Assembly (NCBI GenBank): GCA_029882215.1
Contig: JAOULC010000001.1
Coordinates: 124,001 to 188,000, forward strand
DNA: 64,000 nt
Direction: 5' to 3'
Source of the DNA: Gammaproteobacteria bacterium
GTDB lineage: Bacteria; Pseudomonadota; Gammaproteobacteria; SZUA-229
The notes under the pieces were generated by a model that made no database searches, was not told the origin of the DNA, and saw only the letters and a program-made list of their open reading frames with translations. Numbering within the stretch: position 1 is the stretch's first letter; each line of letters begins with the position of its first letter. Made by a program: the position numbers and the translations under genes. This document shows positions 10,653 through 20,168 of the stretch, piece after piece.

Positions 10653-11306
10653 ATGAACTATGAACAAGCCCGTTTTAATATGGTAGAGCAACAGGTTCGC
10701 CCCTGGGAAGTACTCGATTCAGGTGTTCTAAGCGTGATGTCGCAAGTGCCACGGGAAAATTTTGTACCCGCCGCCTATAAAAACTCGGCTTACTGTGATT
10801 ATGCAGTCCCCATTGGGCACCACCAGGAAATGCTTAAACCGGTTTTAGTTGGTCGTCTACTGCAGTCATTAAACCTCAAAGACGATGAAATCGTGCTTGA
10901 AGTAGGTACTGGCACTGGCTATCTGACGGCTTGTCTGGCTAAACTGGGTTCATATGTTTATAGCGTCGACATCATTCCTGCTTTTCTTGCTCTGGCGCAA
11001 AAAAACCTCACTTCTCTAGGAATCGATAACGTCACGCTAAAAACAGGCGATGCCTCTAAAGGCTGGGCCGACAGAGCGTTATATGATGTGATTGTGATTA
11101 CCGGTTCTATGCCTGACGTCCCGGCCTGTTATAAAAACTCACTGGAAATCGGTGGTCGTTTATTCGTCGTTACAGGCACCTCACCGGTCATGCATGCCAG
11201 ACTCATTACCCGCGTTGCGGAAAATGACTGGTCAGAGGTCAATATACTTGAAACGGACTTACCACCACTGGAAAACACCCGGCCGAAAGAACAGTTTCAC
11301 TTCTAA
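10653..11306 (+). CDS. pcm: Protein-L-isoaspartate O-methyltransferase
   Basis: 217 residues. Family motifs: NMVEQQVRPW near the N-terminus, PRENFVP, then the SAM-binding VLEVGTGTGYLTACLA and a later acidic SVDI. The enzyme repairs isoaspartyl residues in aged proteins using SAM. It is followed after 10 bases by a rhodanese gene and then by tolC, all on the plus strand; a pcm-type methyltransferase next to tolC is a recurring gammaproteobacterial arrangement. Confidence 0.9.
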   Translation: MNYEQARFNMVEQQVRPWEVLDSGVLSVMSQVPRENFVPAAYKNSAYCDYAVPIGHHQEMLKPVLVGRLLQSLNLKDDEIVLEVGTGTGYLTACLAKLGSYVYSVDIIPAFLALAQKNLTSLGIDNVTLKTGDASKGWADRALYDVIVITGSMPDVPACYKNSLEIGGRLFVVTGTSPVMHARLITRVAENDWSEVNILETDLPPLENTRPKEQFHF

Positions 11307-11316
11307 CAGAGCCCAT

Positions 11317-11637
11317 ATGCGACACATGACAGCCGCTCAGCTCAGGGATTACCTTGAGCTTGCAACCCCCCCGCCTCTTTTACTCGATGTCAGAGAGAAC
11401 TGGGAATATGAGATTTGCTGCCTCGATAACAGCCTGTTAATACCAATGGGGCAAATTCCTACTAAACTTGAGCTATTAAATCCTGAGCAGGAAATTGTCG
11501 TCATTTGTCATCACGGCATTCGCAGTGCCAATGTCTGCCATTATCTCGAGCATCAGGGTTTTGATAATATGATCAACCTGTCAGGCGGGGTTGATGCCTG
11601 GGCAAGACAGGTTGATATCAACATGGCTGTTTACTAA
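11317..11637 (+). CDS. Single-domain rhodanese (sulfurtransferase)
   Basis: The track begins this frame at 11152 inside pcm; the ATG at 11317, just past the pcm stop, gives the compact 106-residue protein typical of GlpE-like rhodaneses. It has LLDVRENWEYE near the N-terminus and the active-site loop ICHHGIRS, with Cys as the persulfide-carrying nucleophile. Probably a cytosolic sulfur carrier/transferase; substrate unknown. Tight spacing suggests co-transcription with pcm. Confidence 0.92.
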   Translation: MRHMTAAQLRDYLELATPPPLLLDVRENWEYEICCLDNSLLIPMGQIPTKLELLNPEQEIVVICHHGIRSANVCHYLEHQGFDNMINLSGGVDAWARQVDINMAVY

Positions 11638-11689
11638 ACTTAAACCACATAGTATATTAGAAAACTCTAATATATATGGAGCGACATTA

Positions 11690-12994
11690 ATGAAGCTTTC
11701 AAATTTCATCGCATCACTACTTTCCACAACTGTTTTGATTAGCACACACAGCAACGCGCTATCGCTTAAAGAAAGCTTTGAACTGGCCCAACAAGGCGAC
11801 CCGCAAATAGCAGCGGCAAAAGCCGAATATAATGCCGCAATCGAACAAATACCTCAGGCCAGATCAGCTTTATTACCCAATATCACCCTGGATTTTTTCA
11901 GCGGTAACAGCGATACCACAACCAATGGCAGCAATACTGATATCGATAATCAGGGCTACCAACTGACTTTAAGCCAGAGCCTGTACAACCATCAGCTTTA
12001 CAAATTGCTCGACCAGGCCAAAGCTGGCGTTGCTCAGGCAGCAATTAATTATTCAGCTCAGCAGCAGGCGTTATTACTCAGAGTAGCCGATCGTTACTTT
12101 AAAGTGTTAGCCGCGGAAGATAACTTAAGCTTTGCCATAGCCGAGAAAAAAGCTGTTTCCAAGCAACTCCAGCAAACCAAAAAACGCTTTGAAGTGGGTT
12201 TAATTGCGATTACCGATGTTAAAGAAGCGCAGGCCCAGCACGATATTACTGCGGCTCAGGAAATTGCTGCGCAAAATCAACTGGCCACCAGCAAAGAAGC
12301 ACTGCAGGTCATTATTAATCAAAATGTTGATCAATTAGCCGCTTTACCGGCTGAAATCCCCTTAAAAGTGCCGGCACCTAATGACATTAATCAATGGACC
12401 CAGACAGCACAGCAACAAAACCTGTCAATTAAAGCCGCCACTTTCGCTTTAGAAGCCGCACAAGCCGGCCGTAACGCCAGCCGTTCTGGCCATTATCCAA
12501 ACCTGAGCCTGCAAGCGACACAATCAAACAGTACGTTTGATCAGACTACCTCAAGCACAGACATTGAAGACACAACCATCAGTATCAATTTAAACATCCC
12601 GCTGTATAGCGGTGGCAGCACTTCATCAAAAAGCCGTCAGGCCGGATACAAACTGCAACAGGCGCAGTCTGATTTATTATTACAGCAGCGGCTGGCAACC
12701 CAGCAAACCCGCAGTGCATTTCTCGGCCTGAATGCTGCAATTGCCAGCGTCAAAGCTTTAAAGCAGGCTCTTATCTCAAGCCAGAGCGCCGTTGAAGCAA
12801 CACAGGCCGGTTTTGAGGTAGGAACAAGAACTTCAGTGGATGTACTGAATGCACTGCGTAATCAGTTCCGTTCAGAAAGAGACTATGCACAGACACGCTA
12901 TGACTACCTGCTCAATTTGCTAAAGTTAAAACAGGCCGCAGGCGTACTTGATAAAAAAGATATCTCGATGATTGATCGCTGGCTCTCTGAATAA
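11690..12994 (+). CDS. tolC: TolC-family outer-membrane efflux channel
   Basis: The start at 11690 has GGAGCG eight bases upstream; the track's 11591 start overlaps the rhodanese gene. 434 residues with a signal peptide (LLSTTVLISTHSNALS). The two internally repeated OEP halves are visible: SLKESFELAQQGDPQIAAAKAEYNAA, then IKAATFALEAAQAGRNASRSGHYPNLSL. A Q/A-rich coiled-coil content and the family's VGTRTSVDVLNA near the end are typical. It forms the trimeric outer-membrane exit duct for type I secretion and RND/MFS efflux; no pump genes are adjacent. Confidence 0.95.
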   Translation: MKLSNFIASLLSTTVLISTHSNALSLKESFELAQQGDPQIAAAKAEYNAAIEQIPQARSALLPNITLDFFSGNSDTTTNGSNTDIDNQGYQLTLSQSLYNHQLYKLLDQAKAGVAQAAINYSAQQQALLLRVADRYFKVLAAEDNLSFAIAEKKAVSKQLQQTKKRFEVGLIAITDVKEAQAQHDITAAQEIAAQNQLATSKEALQVIINQNVDQLAALPAEIPLKVPAPNDINQWTQTAQQQNLSIKAATFALEAAQAGRNASRSGHYPNLSLQATQSNSTFDQTTSSTDIEDTTISINLNIPLYSGGSTSSKSRQAGYKLQQAQSDLLLQQRLATQQTRSAFLGLNAAIASVKALKQALISSQSAVEATQAGFEVGTRTSVDVLNALRNQFRSERDYAQTRYDYLLNLLKLKQAAGVLDKKDISMIDRWLSE

Positions 12995-13013
12995 AAAACC
13001 ACACACACCTTGG

Positions 13014-13059
13014 TATGGCCGGCAAGCTAATCAAAATAGCTAACTGCTCTCCGGCCATA
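13014..13059. repeat. Inverted repeat after tolC
   Basis: TATGGCCGG and CCGGCCATA form a 9-bp perfect outer stem, with AGCTA/TAGCT nested inside. It has no T-run, so it is more likely an mRNA 3' structure than a classic intrinsic terminator. Confidence 0.6.
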
Positions 13060-13132
13060 GCATCGCTATATTACTCCAAATTATTTTCAAGCCTGTTAAA
13101 ATAACGATACCTAACCACTATTAGTTATTGCA

Positions 13133-14056
13133 TTGAAAAATACTCCCTTAAAGAAACTGATATTTAACCCCTTATACTGGCCCACGGCTTTTTTCCTCGC
13201 GGTATTAAGATTACTGGTACTTTTGCCAGTCAGCTGGCTGGAGTATCTGGGCACCGCACTTGGTATGCTCGTATATTACGCGCGACCTTCCCGCGCCCGC
13301 GCTGCCATGGTTAATTTGAAAATTGCATTCCCTGAACACACTGCACAAGAAATCACCCGGCTGTGCAAGACAAATTTCAAGCACCTTGGCACCGGTGTAT
13401 TTGAAGTCGGCCTGGCCTGGTGGCAGCAGAAAAAATTACTAAAAATTTCACGCATTAACGGCCTGCATCACCTCACCGCCGCACTTGAAAAAGGCAGGGG
13501 TGTTATCCTGTTAACATCACATTTCACCTGTCTCGAGATTGGTGCACATATCATCTGCACCAAAGTGCCATTAGAAGCCGTGTACAAACCGGCGAAGAAT
13601 AAATTATTTGATTTCTTCATGGTGAAAAAACGCAATGAGCATTTCAGCAAACTGATCAGTAATGACAGCCCGAGAAAAATCATCGCCGCGCTAAAGCGCA
13701 ATCATGTTATCTGGTACGCACCGGACCAGAATCTGCGTGGTAAAGACGTTGTTTTTGCACCTTTTTTTAACGAGATGGCGACCGCTATTACCGCTCCGTC
13801 ACGACTTGCAACATTAAGCGGCGCAGCCCTGGTACCGTATTATATAAAACGACACCGTGACAAAGCTTCGGGGGAAATCATTTACGAGTTATTTATTCTG
13901 CCCTGTGTCGAGAACTTTCCGACAGATGACATTAATAAAGACGCGGCTCAGATCAACCTTATTAATGAGGACTTAATCCGGCAAAATCCCGAACAGTATC
14001 TGTGGGTTCATAAACGTTACAAAACCCGGCCACCTGGCGAAAAACCGCTTTATTAA
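13133..14056 (+). CDS. lpxL: Lipid A biosynthesis acyltransferase (LpxL/HtrB family)
   Basis: 307 residues from a TTG start (MKNTPLKKLIFNPLYW). N-terminal hydrophobic segment (about 17-50). The catalytic HX4E motif is HFTCLE, followed by a family segment YKPAKNKLFDFF and later WYAPDQNLRGKDVVFAPFF. It transfers a secondary acyl chain to Kdo2-lipid IVA at the inner membrane. It is 38 bases ahead of the Kdo transferase gene on the same strand, supporting the LPS role. LpxL versus LpxM/LpxP cannot be settled from sequence alone. Confidence 0.88.
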   Translation: MKNTPLKKLIFNPLYWPTAFFLAVLRLLVLLPVSWLEYLGTALGMLVYYARPSRARAAMVNLKIAFPEHTAQEITRLCKTNFKHLGTGVFEVGLAWWQQKKLLKISRINGLHHLTAALEKGRGVILLTSHFTCLEIGAHIICTKVPLEAVYKPAKNKLFDFFMVKKRNEHFSKLISNDSPRKIIAALKRNHVIWYAPDQNLRGKDVVFAPFFNEMATAITAPSRLATLSGAALVPYYIKRHRDKASGEIIYELFILPCVENFPTDDINKDAAQINLINEDLIRQNPEQYLWVHKRYKTRPPGEKPLY

Positions 14057-14094
14057 ATCCATATTTCAAATGACACATTTCAGATGGCATTAAA

Positions 14095-15309
14095 ATGATA
14101 ATAAGTTACCAGTTTTTACTACTGTTCCTTGCACCTGTTTTTTTCTGGCTAAGTATCCGCCATGCAGTGAACCATAAAAACACACTATTTCTCTGGCAAC
14201 GGCTGGGGATGAATCTACCTGCAATTGAAAACCCCGTATGGTTTCACTGTGCCTCGGTCGGCGAAGTCATAACAGCAGTTCCGCTTATCACTTTATACCA
14301 TAAGCAATTCCCTGAGCAGAGCATACTGCTAACCACTAACACCATAACCGGTGCCAGTATCTGTAAACAAAAACTGCCGTTTGCAAGCCATAGCTTTTTG
14401 CCACTGGATTACCGGCTCATCACGCGCCTGTTCCTTAACAAAATCAAACCGCAAAAACTCATCATTATGGAAACAGAACTGTGGCCGAACCTGTTACAGC
14501 TATGCCGGCTAAAAAAAATCCCTGTCAATATTATTAATGGCCGGCTTTCACAGCGCAGTCTGAATATCAACTCATGGAGCAAAAGCGTTTATAAAACAAC
14601 ACTTTCTCATGTCGATAAAATCTATTGCCGCTCAGACAGCGATGCAGATGCCTATCAATCACTCGGTGCAACTGACCAGCAGACAGAAACCGTAGGCAAT
14701 CTTAAATTCTCAGCTGAACTGGATTTACCGGCCGCAGATAATCTTATCGGCCGGCCCTATGTTCTTGCTGCCTCGACCCATGCCGGTGAAGAGAAAATAA
14801 TTGTCGAACTGTGGAATAAAACAAATCACGATAACCTTCTACTGGTCATCGCACCACGCCACCCGGAACGCAAAAATGACATACTGACGGATATAGCAGT
14901 TTTAACACGCGACGTTAAAGTCAGGAGCTTGCAGCAGGATATTACTGACGATACCTCTGTCTATCTTGCTGACACACTGGGTGAATTACCGGCTTTATTT
15001 CAGCACGCCGAGTTTATCATTATGGGTGGCTCATTTGTGGCCAAAGGCGGGCATAATATTTTAGAGCCGGCTGCGCTATCGAAAGCAATAACCTATGGCC
15101 CGTCGATGGAAAACTTTGCCGCAGAAGATTTATTATTCCGCAAAAATAATGCTGCCATACAAATCACTGCTGATCAGCAGTCAGTCGAGACGATCAACCG
15201 GGTTATTTCTGATACTGACTTTAGACAAACACTGGCAAAAAATGCACTGAGTGTGATGCAGAGGAACAATAATATAGCTGACATTTATCTGCAAAAAATA
15301 ATGCAATAA
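14095..15309 (+). CDS. waaA: 3-deoxy-D-manno-octulosonic acid (Kdo) transferase WaaA
   Basis: 404 residues. N-terminal membrane anchor (about 4-18), then the catalytic region FHCASVGEV (the conserved Glu), TTNTITGA, METELWPNLL, and the nucleotide-binding C-terminal half with GGSFVAKGGHNILEPAAL. It adds Kdo from CMP-Kdo to lipid IVA. The usual length is ~420. It follows the acyltransferase gene and converges on kdkA with a 6-base gap. Confidence 0.96.
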   Translation: MIISYQFLLLFLAPVFFWLSIRHAVNHKNTLFLWQRLGMNLPAIENPVWFHCASVGEVITAVPLITLYHKQFPEQSILLTTNTITGASICKQKLPFASHSFLPLDYRLITRLFLNKIKPQKLIIMETELWPNLLQLCRLKKIPVNIINGRLSQRSLNINSWSKSVYKTTLSHVDKIYCRSDSDADAYQSLGATDQQTETVGNLKFSAELDLPAADNLIGRPYVLAASTHAGEEKIIVELWNKTNHDNLLLVIAPRHPERKNDILTDIAVLTRDVKVRSLQQDITDDTSVYLADTLGELPALFQHAEFIIMGGSFVAKGGHNILEPAALSKAITYGPSMENFAAEDLLFRKNNAAIQITADQQSVETINRVISDTDFRQTLAKNALSVMQRNNNIADIYLQKIMQ

Positions 15310-15315
15310 CTCCGT

Positions 15316-16029
15316 CTATTTTTCAGTTTCATAAGCCTGCAGCAGGATATCCCAGTCTGTTTCAGAAAAATAAAAAGTCTCACTCTTTGATTTAAGTTTA
15401 TTTAAAGATCTTTTTAATCTGAGCAGGTTGCTTTGTTTCCAGTCATCACCCCGGCGAAAGCCGCACTGGTCAAAATCAATTAAATAGATCTGCTCTTGCT
15501 CACCGATGAGAATGTTTTTTGCATTAAGATCAGAATGAAATACCGAATGATTGTGAAACTGCCTTATCGTCTGACCGACAGTCTGCCAGATCTCATTGCC
15601 TGCTTTTTTGCTGACCAGCATATCTGACAAGGTCAGGGTATTGGGCAGGTATTCTGTTATTAAATCCGCCCGATAAAATACCCCGTTTTTTATCACACTG
15701 GCGGCCACCGGCTTAGGCACCGGTAAACCCAGTGCCCGCATATCGTTTAACAGCTGCCATTCTTTCCAGGCACGGGTGTTTTTTAAGCGCAAGCCGAAAT
15801 ACTGATCACGTAACAAACGGGCTATTAAGCCACCGCGTAAATAATGACGCAATGCCCAGGTTTTTTCACCTGCTGTATAAAAACAGGTTTCACCGCGGCC
15901 ATCGGCTGTACCGGTCACCAGATTACGCATTGCCGCACAGCTAAAATATTCATTCTTGGGTTGTGTCATTAGCTCTGTATCAAACAGCACCCAACGCTGT
16001 CCAAGTTTTTCTATTTTATATTGTTTCAT
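15316..16029 (-). CDS. kdkA: 3-deoxy-D-manno-octulosonic acid kinase KdkA
   Basis: The start at 16029 (MKQYKIEKLGQRWVLFD) gives 237 residues, the family length; the track start at 16155 overlaps the upstream gene by over 100 bases. Protein-kinase-like fold with the catalytic loop HSDLNAKNIL and the metal-binding IDFDQC. It phosphorylates Kdo on lipid A in organisms that carry a single phosphorylated Kdo. Seven bases separate it from the upstream metallophosphatase on the same strand, so the two are probably co-transcribed. Confidence 0.93.
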   Translation of the reverse strand: MKQYKIEKLGQRWVLFDTELMTQPKNEYFSCAAMRNLVTGTADGRGETCFYTAGEKTWALRHYLRGGLIARLLRDQYFGLRLKNTRAWKEWQLLNDMRALGLPVPKPVAASVIKNGVFYRADLITEYLPNTLTLSDMLVSKKAGNEIWQTVGQTIRQFHNHSVFHSDLNAKNILIGEQEQIYLIDFDQCGFRRGDDWKQSNLLRLKRSLNKLKSKSETFYFSETDWDILLQAYETEK

Positions 16030-16036
16030 ATTTATT

Positions 16037-17434
16037 TTACTGGCAGACCTGCTGCAGGCGAGTGTTAATTGTAGCTGCCTCAGATTTAATGATTTCAAAC
16101 CGATCCAGCACTTGCGCGTTAGTATCGATAAACCGAGCGACCAGTTTATCATCATCGATATCCAGTATCATCGACCCCAGTATGGCTTTTGAGACCGCCA
16201 TTGCCGGGTGATCAAAACGCCCCTTAACCGCTTTTGCTGAAGAACCTAGCACCGTATAGATCACACCCTGATTGGCGGCTCTGACAGCGGGCTTCGTAAA
16301 CACAGGGCCTTTTTGAACTATCGACTGTGGCTCAAAAGCGGAGATCACACCGTAATGGCAATTCAGCAGGTAGCTGCGCTCATATGAATGACTATGGCCT
16401 GATATCACCAGATCCACACCGGCTTTTTCCAGCACAGGATTAACACGCATCCTCATGTTAAACATTCGGTTACCACTGTCTTTCGGGTCATTAGAATTAT
16501 GATGGCCACGGCTATACGGCGGGTGATGCATAAAGACCACGAGCCATTTCTGCCGGGTTGTTTGCAAATCCTTTTTTAGCCAGCTGATCATGCTGTCATT
16601 GGCTGAAAACCCGCCGTCATTACTGTCCAGAAACACCATATGAAGCGAGCCGTAATCAACAGAATAGTAATGCTCTGTGGCGGATGCTACACCGCCCGCT
16701 TCTGCATTTTTCGGCAAACTAAAAATATTAAAAAAAGACCAGCCTTTTGCTTCGTGATTACCGTAGACCGGCCAGAAGGCGACATTTTTAAACAGCTGCT
16801 GATGAATATCAAAAAGCCCCCGTTGGTATTCTTCATTAGTGCCACTGTAATACGCACTATCACCCGTGCTAACGATTAAATTCAAATCACTCTGGCCGCT
16901 TCTGGGGTGGCTGGATAGCCATTCGGTCATACCAGCCTGAACTGAGCGGATAGCCGTACCAGGTCGACCCGGATCACCCATTAACCAGATACGTACCGGC
17001 GAGACAGAAGCCACCTCAGGAGCCGTTTCAAACCAGTACTCAGCACCCCCTCGAAAAAGCTTATTATCATGATAGAGGCGATAATAATACCGCGTCGCCG
17101 GCCGCAGATTGTTCAGCTGAATTTCATGTGACAGTTTAGCGCGCGGCTCCTCAACAATAATCTCCGTATGCGCCGGTGTTTTACCCGCTTCAACTCTCAC
17201 CTTGGCGGCGTCTTCAGCCTGCCAGCGTATAATCACGCTATTAGTTGTGAGCAATTGAATATAAGGTTCACGTACACCGGTATAAACCGTACCGAGATAG
17301 AGCATAGTCAGACGGATCACCAGCGCTATTGTCAGCAGCAGACCTGCAATAAAGAGCAGCGCAGCCAGCGAGGCATGGTGCTTTTTATCTGGCTTTAATA
17401 CCGACTTAGCCTTACCCCATACCTTATATTTCAT
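16037..17434 (-). CDS. Membrane-anchored purple-acid-phosphatase-like metallophosphoesterase
   Basis: The start is uncertain; 17434 (MKYKVWGKAKSVL) leaves room for a promoter of the divergent gene, while the track start at 17530 leaves 12 bases. About 465 residues: a basic N-terminus, one membrane segment (LAALLFIAGLLLTIALVIRL), a fibronectin-III-like domain (YIQLLTTNSVIIRWQ...ATRYYYRLY), then metallophosphoesterase motifs GDPGRPG, GDSAYYSG, GNHEAKG, HHPPYSRGHH and GHSHSYERS. All metal ligands appear present. The topology predicts a periplasmic catalytic domain. Its place just before kdkA in an LPS region suggests an envelope phosphate substrate, but this is inference. Confidence 0.88.
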   Translation of the reverse strand: MKYKVWGKAKSVLKPDKKHHASLAALLFIAGLLLTIALVIRLTMLYLGTVYTGVREPYIQLLTTNSVIIRWQAEDAAKVRVEAGKTPAHTEIIVEEPRAKLSHEIQLNNLRPATRYYYRLYHDNKLFRGGAEYWFETAPEVASVSPVRIWLMGDPGRPGTAIRSVQAGMTEWLSSHPRSGQSDLNLIVSTGDSAYYSGTNEEYQRGLFDIHQQLFKNVAFWPVYGNHEAKGWSFFNIFSLPKNAEAGGVASATEHYYSVDYGSLHMVFLDSNDGGFSANDSMISWLKKDLQTTRQKWLVVFMHHPPYSRGHHNSNDPKDSGNRMFNMRMRVNPVLEKAGVDLVISGHSHSYERSYLLNCHYGVISAFEPQSIVQKGPVFTKPAVRAANQGVIYTVLGSSAKAVKGRFDHPAMAVSKAILGSMILDIDDDKLVARFIDTNAQVLDRFEIIKSEAATINTRLQQVCQ

Positions 17435-17542
17435 CTGTTTATCATTATTTTTTCTGTGAAAATAGCCATCGACATCCTGTGTGGTAATATACATTAAATC
17501 ATTTAAGCCGTGTTGCTTGTAAAAAAGCATTTGAAATAAACT

Positions 17543-18589
17543 ATGTCATTAATATCTACTCCGCCGTCCAGCCTGTGCATACTTCGTCTTTCTGCCATTG
17601 GCGATGTCACCCATGTATTACCAACTCTGAACTGCATTAAGAGACAATGGCCCGGCTGTAAAATCACCTGGATTATCGGCAAATTAGAACACCAGCTCGT
17701 TTATGACATCCCCGGCGTTGAATTTATTATTTATGATAAGTCTCAGGGCAGCAAAGCCAATCAGACACTAAAAGAGATGCTGAAAAACAGGCAGTTCGAT
17801 ATTCTACTACATATGCAAATATCGCTAAGAGCCAGTCTTGCCAGCCGCCATATCCGTGCCAAATATAAAATCGGTTTTGATTTTAAGCGCGCAAGAAATT
17901 TTCAGTGGCTTTTTACAAATAAAAAAATACCTTTTGTAGCACAGCAACATGTACTGGATAGTTTTCTGGAATTCCCAAAACTACTGGGGATTGATACAGA
18001 TACCATTGAATGGAGTATTCCGCTTGCCGACGAAGAAAAATCATTTATTGAAAACGCCGTGACGGTTAAAAATTATGCTGTGATAAACCCAAGCGCCAGT
18101 AATAATGTTCGTAACTGGAGCGTGGATCACTACGCCACTATCATTGATTATCTGCACGAAAAATATCAATTACATACGGTGTTAAGCGGCGGCCCTGCAA
18201 CAGCAGAAATAAAGCTCAGTCAGTCGATTGCCGAGGAAGCTCAAAATAAACCGACAATTTTAACCGGTAAAACCAGCCTCAAACAATTAGCGGCGCTGTT
18301 GCAAAACGCCAGTCTGGTGATCGCACCGGACACCGGTCCGGCCCATATTGCTAATGCACTGGGTGCTAAAGTTATCGGCCTGTATGCTAATTCAAATCCC
18401 TTAAGAACCGGCCCCTATAGCAACCTGAAATATACTGTTAACCGGTATCCGGATGCACTTGAAGCTACCTACGGCAAAACGGTCAATCAGGTTCGCTGGG
18501 GCAGAAGAGTAAGACGTGATGACATTATGGAGTTTATTGGTAAAGACGATGTCATTGAAAAAATCGACAGCGCACTAAAGGCTGATTGA
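17543..18589 (+). CDS. Glycosyltransferase family 9 (heptosyltransferase type)
   Basis: 348 residues. The N-terminus ILRLSAIGDVTHVLPTLNCIK is the GT9 signature; the C-terminal half has NPSASNNVRNWSVDHYA and APDTGPAHIANALGAKVIGLYA, the ADP-heptose binding region. It probably transfers heptose to the LPS inner core; WaaC versus WaaF cannot be decided. It converges on hldE, which makes its sugar donor precursor, with a 10-base gap. Confidence 0.9.
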   Translation: MSLISTPPSSLCILRLSAIGDVTHVLPTLNCIKRQWPGCKITWIIGKLEHQLVYDIPGVEFIIYDKSQGSKANQTLKEMLKNRQFDILLHMQISLRASLASRHIRAKYKIGFDFKRARNFQWLFTNKKIPFVAQQHVLDSFLEFPKLLGIDTDTIEWSIPLADEEKSFIENAVTVKNYAVINPSASNNVRNWSVDHYATIIDYLHEKYQLHTVLSGGPATAEIKLSQSIAEEAQNKPTILTGKTSLKQLAALLQNASLVIAPDTGPAHIANALGAKVIGLYANSNPLRTGPYSNLKYTVNRYPDALEATYGKTVNQVRWGRRVRRDDIMEFIGKDDVIEKIDSALKAD

Positions 18590-18599
18590 TATCAGCGAT

Positions 18600-20036
18600 T
18601 TAGTGTTTTGTTATCTGCGCCGTTTGAATTATCCGACTGGTTGAACAACCATCTCTTAGTGAGAGTACTTCAACTGTTCCGCCATTATTAATCACACAGT
18701 CAGCACCTGCAATTTCTTCGGCTTTGTAATCCCCGCCTTTTACCAGCAGGTCAGGCAATACCTCACAAATTAAATTTTCTGGTGTGTCTTCTGCAAAAGC
18801 AATCACCCAGTCAACCGATGCCAGTGCTGCGAGCACTTCCATACGCTGATGCAGGTTATTAATCGGACGCGACTCACCTTTTAAGCGCTTAACAGAATCA
18901 TCATCATTCACAGCCACGATCAGTCGATCGCCTCTGGCAACCGCTTCGGATAAATATTGCACATGGCCGGCATGCAAAATATCAAAACAGCCATTCGTCA
19001 TAACAACCCGCTGGCCATTACTCCGGCTAAATGCCACTTCACGTTTGAGTTCTTCAAGGCTGACAATTTTCTGATGAAAGTCGAGCTGAAATGCATCACT
19101 GGTTGCGCGTTTTAATTCATCGGTGTTAACACAGGCCGCGCCCAGACGACCAACCACAATGCCAGCTGCAATATTTGATAATAAAGCGGCCGATTCAAAA
19201 TCAGCACCGGCGGCCAGTGCTGCGGCCAGTACACCAATCACCGTATCACCGGCACCCGTCACATCATAAACTTCACGGGCTTTGGTCGGGAAAGTCACAC
19301 TCGGCAAATTATCCTGCAGTAATGTCATGCCACGCTCACTGCGTGTCACCAGCAGCGCCTGCAGATCTAACTGCTGGCGTAACTGAGCGGCTTTTGTCTC
19401 CAGCTCATCATCTTCACGACAATATCCAACAATGGATTCAAACTCAGACAAATTAGGTGTTAACAAACTGGCGCCACGATACTTTTCAAAATCATGCCCT
19501 TTAGGATCGACCAGCACAATAACACCGGCTTTACGGGCAGCAGATATCAACGACTGCGCCTGAGCTAAACTGCCTTTGTTATAGTCGGACAGGACCAGTA
19601 CATCATAATCACTGATGTGACTGATGACAGAATCCCGAAAAGCATCCGTATCAAGCTGTGCCGAGCTATCTTCAAAATCGAGACGAATTAACTGCTGGTG
19701 ACGGCTCAGCACACGCAATTTAGTAATGGTCTTATAGTCAGTCTGCGAAGAAAATAACTGCTTAATACCTTTTTTATCCAGTAAAGCCGAGAGTATTGAA
19801 GCGGCCTCATCATCACCAACCAGACCGGCAAGTGTGACAGACGCACCTAAAGACGCAATATTAAGCGCCACATTCGCAGCACCACCGGCACGATCAACAC
19901 AGTCACTGACATTCACTACAGGGACCGGGGCTTCGGGTGAAATTCTGCTAGCGCTTCCACTCCAGTAACGATCCAGCATCACGTCACCGGCAACCAGAAC
20001 ACGGGCTTTTGAAAAATCGGGGATCTTGACAGACAT
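18600..20036 (-). CDS. hldE: Bifunctional heptose kinase / adenylyltransferase HldE
   Basis: 478 residues, full two-domain length. The N-terminal ribokinase-like domain (about 1-320) shows VLVAGDVMLDRYW, GGAANVALNIASLGA and the catalytic DVTGAGDTV. The C-terminal nucleotidyltransferase domain (about 345-478) shows TNGCFDILHAGHVQYL. It phosphorylates heptose-7-phosphate at C1 and then adenylylates it, toward ADP-heptose for the LPS core. The neighbouring GT9 gene would use the product. Confidence 0.97.
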   Translation of the reverse strand: MSVKIPDFSKARVLVAGDVMLDRYWSGSASRISPEAPVPVVNVSDCVDRAGGAANVALNIASLGASVTLAGLVGDDEAASILSALLDKKGIKQLFSSQTDYKTITKLRVLSRHQQLIRLDFEDSSAQLDTDAFRDSVISHISDYDVLVLSDYNKGSLAQAQSLISAARKAGVIVLVDPKGHDFEKYRGASLLTPNLSEFESIVGYCREDDELETKAAQLRQQLDLQALLVTRSERGMTLLQDNLPSVTFPTKAREVYDVTGAGDTVIGVLAAALAAGADFESAALLSNIAAGIVVGRLGAACVNTDELKRATSDAFQLDFHQKIVSLEELKREVAFSRSNGQRVVMTNGCFDILHAGHVQYLSEAVARGDRLIVAVNDDDSVKRLKGESRPINNLHQRMEVLAALASVDWVIAFAEDTPENLICEVLPDLLVKGGDYKAEEIAGADCVINNGGTVEVLSLRDGCSTSRIIQTAQITKH

Positions 20037-20168
20037 TTATTTAACCATTTTTTATTTCGTCATATTTTATCGGTAGTTAAGGCTGGCCACAATGGTATTG
20101 CTCTACATTTATAGTTTATACTGAATTAATGAAATATTTTTTGTACCAATTTTAGTCACAGGTTCTAC

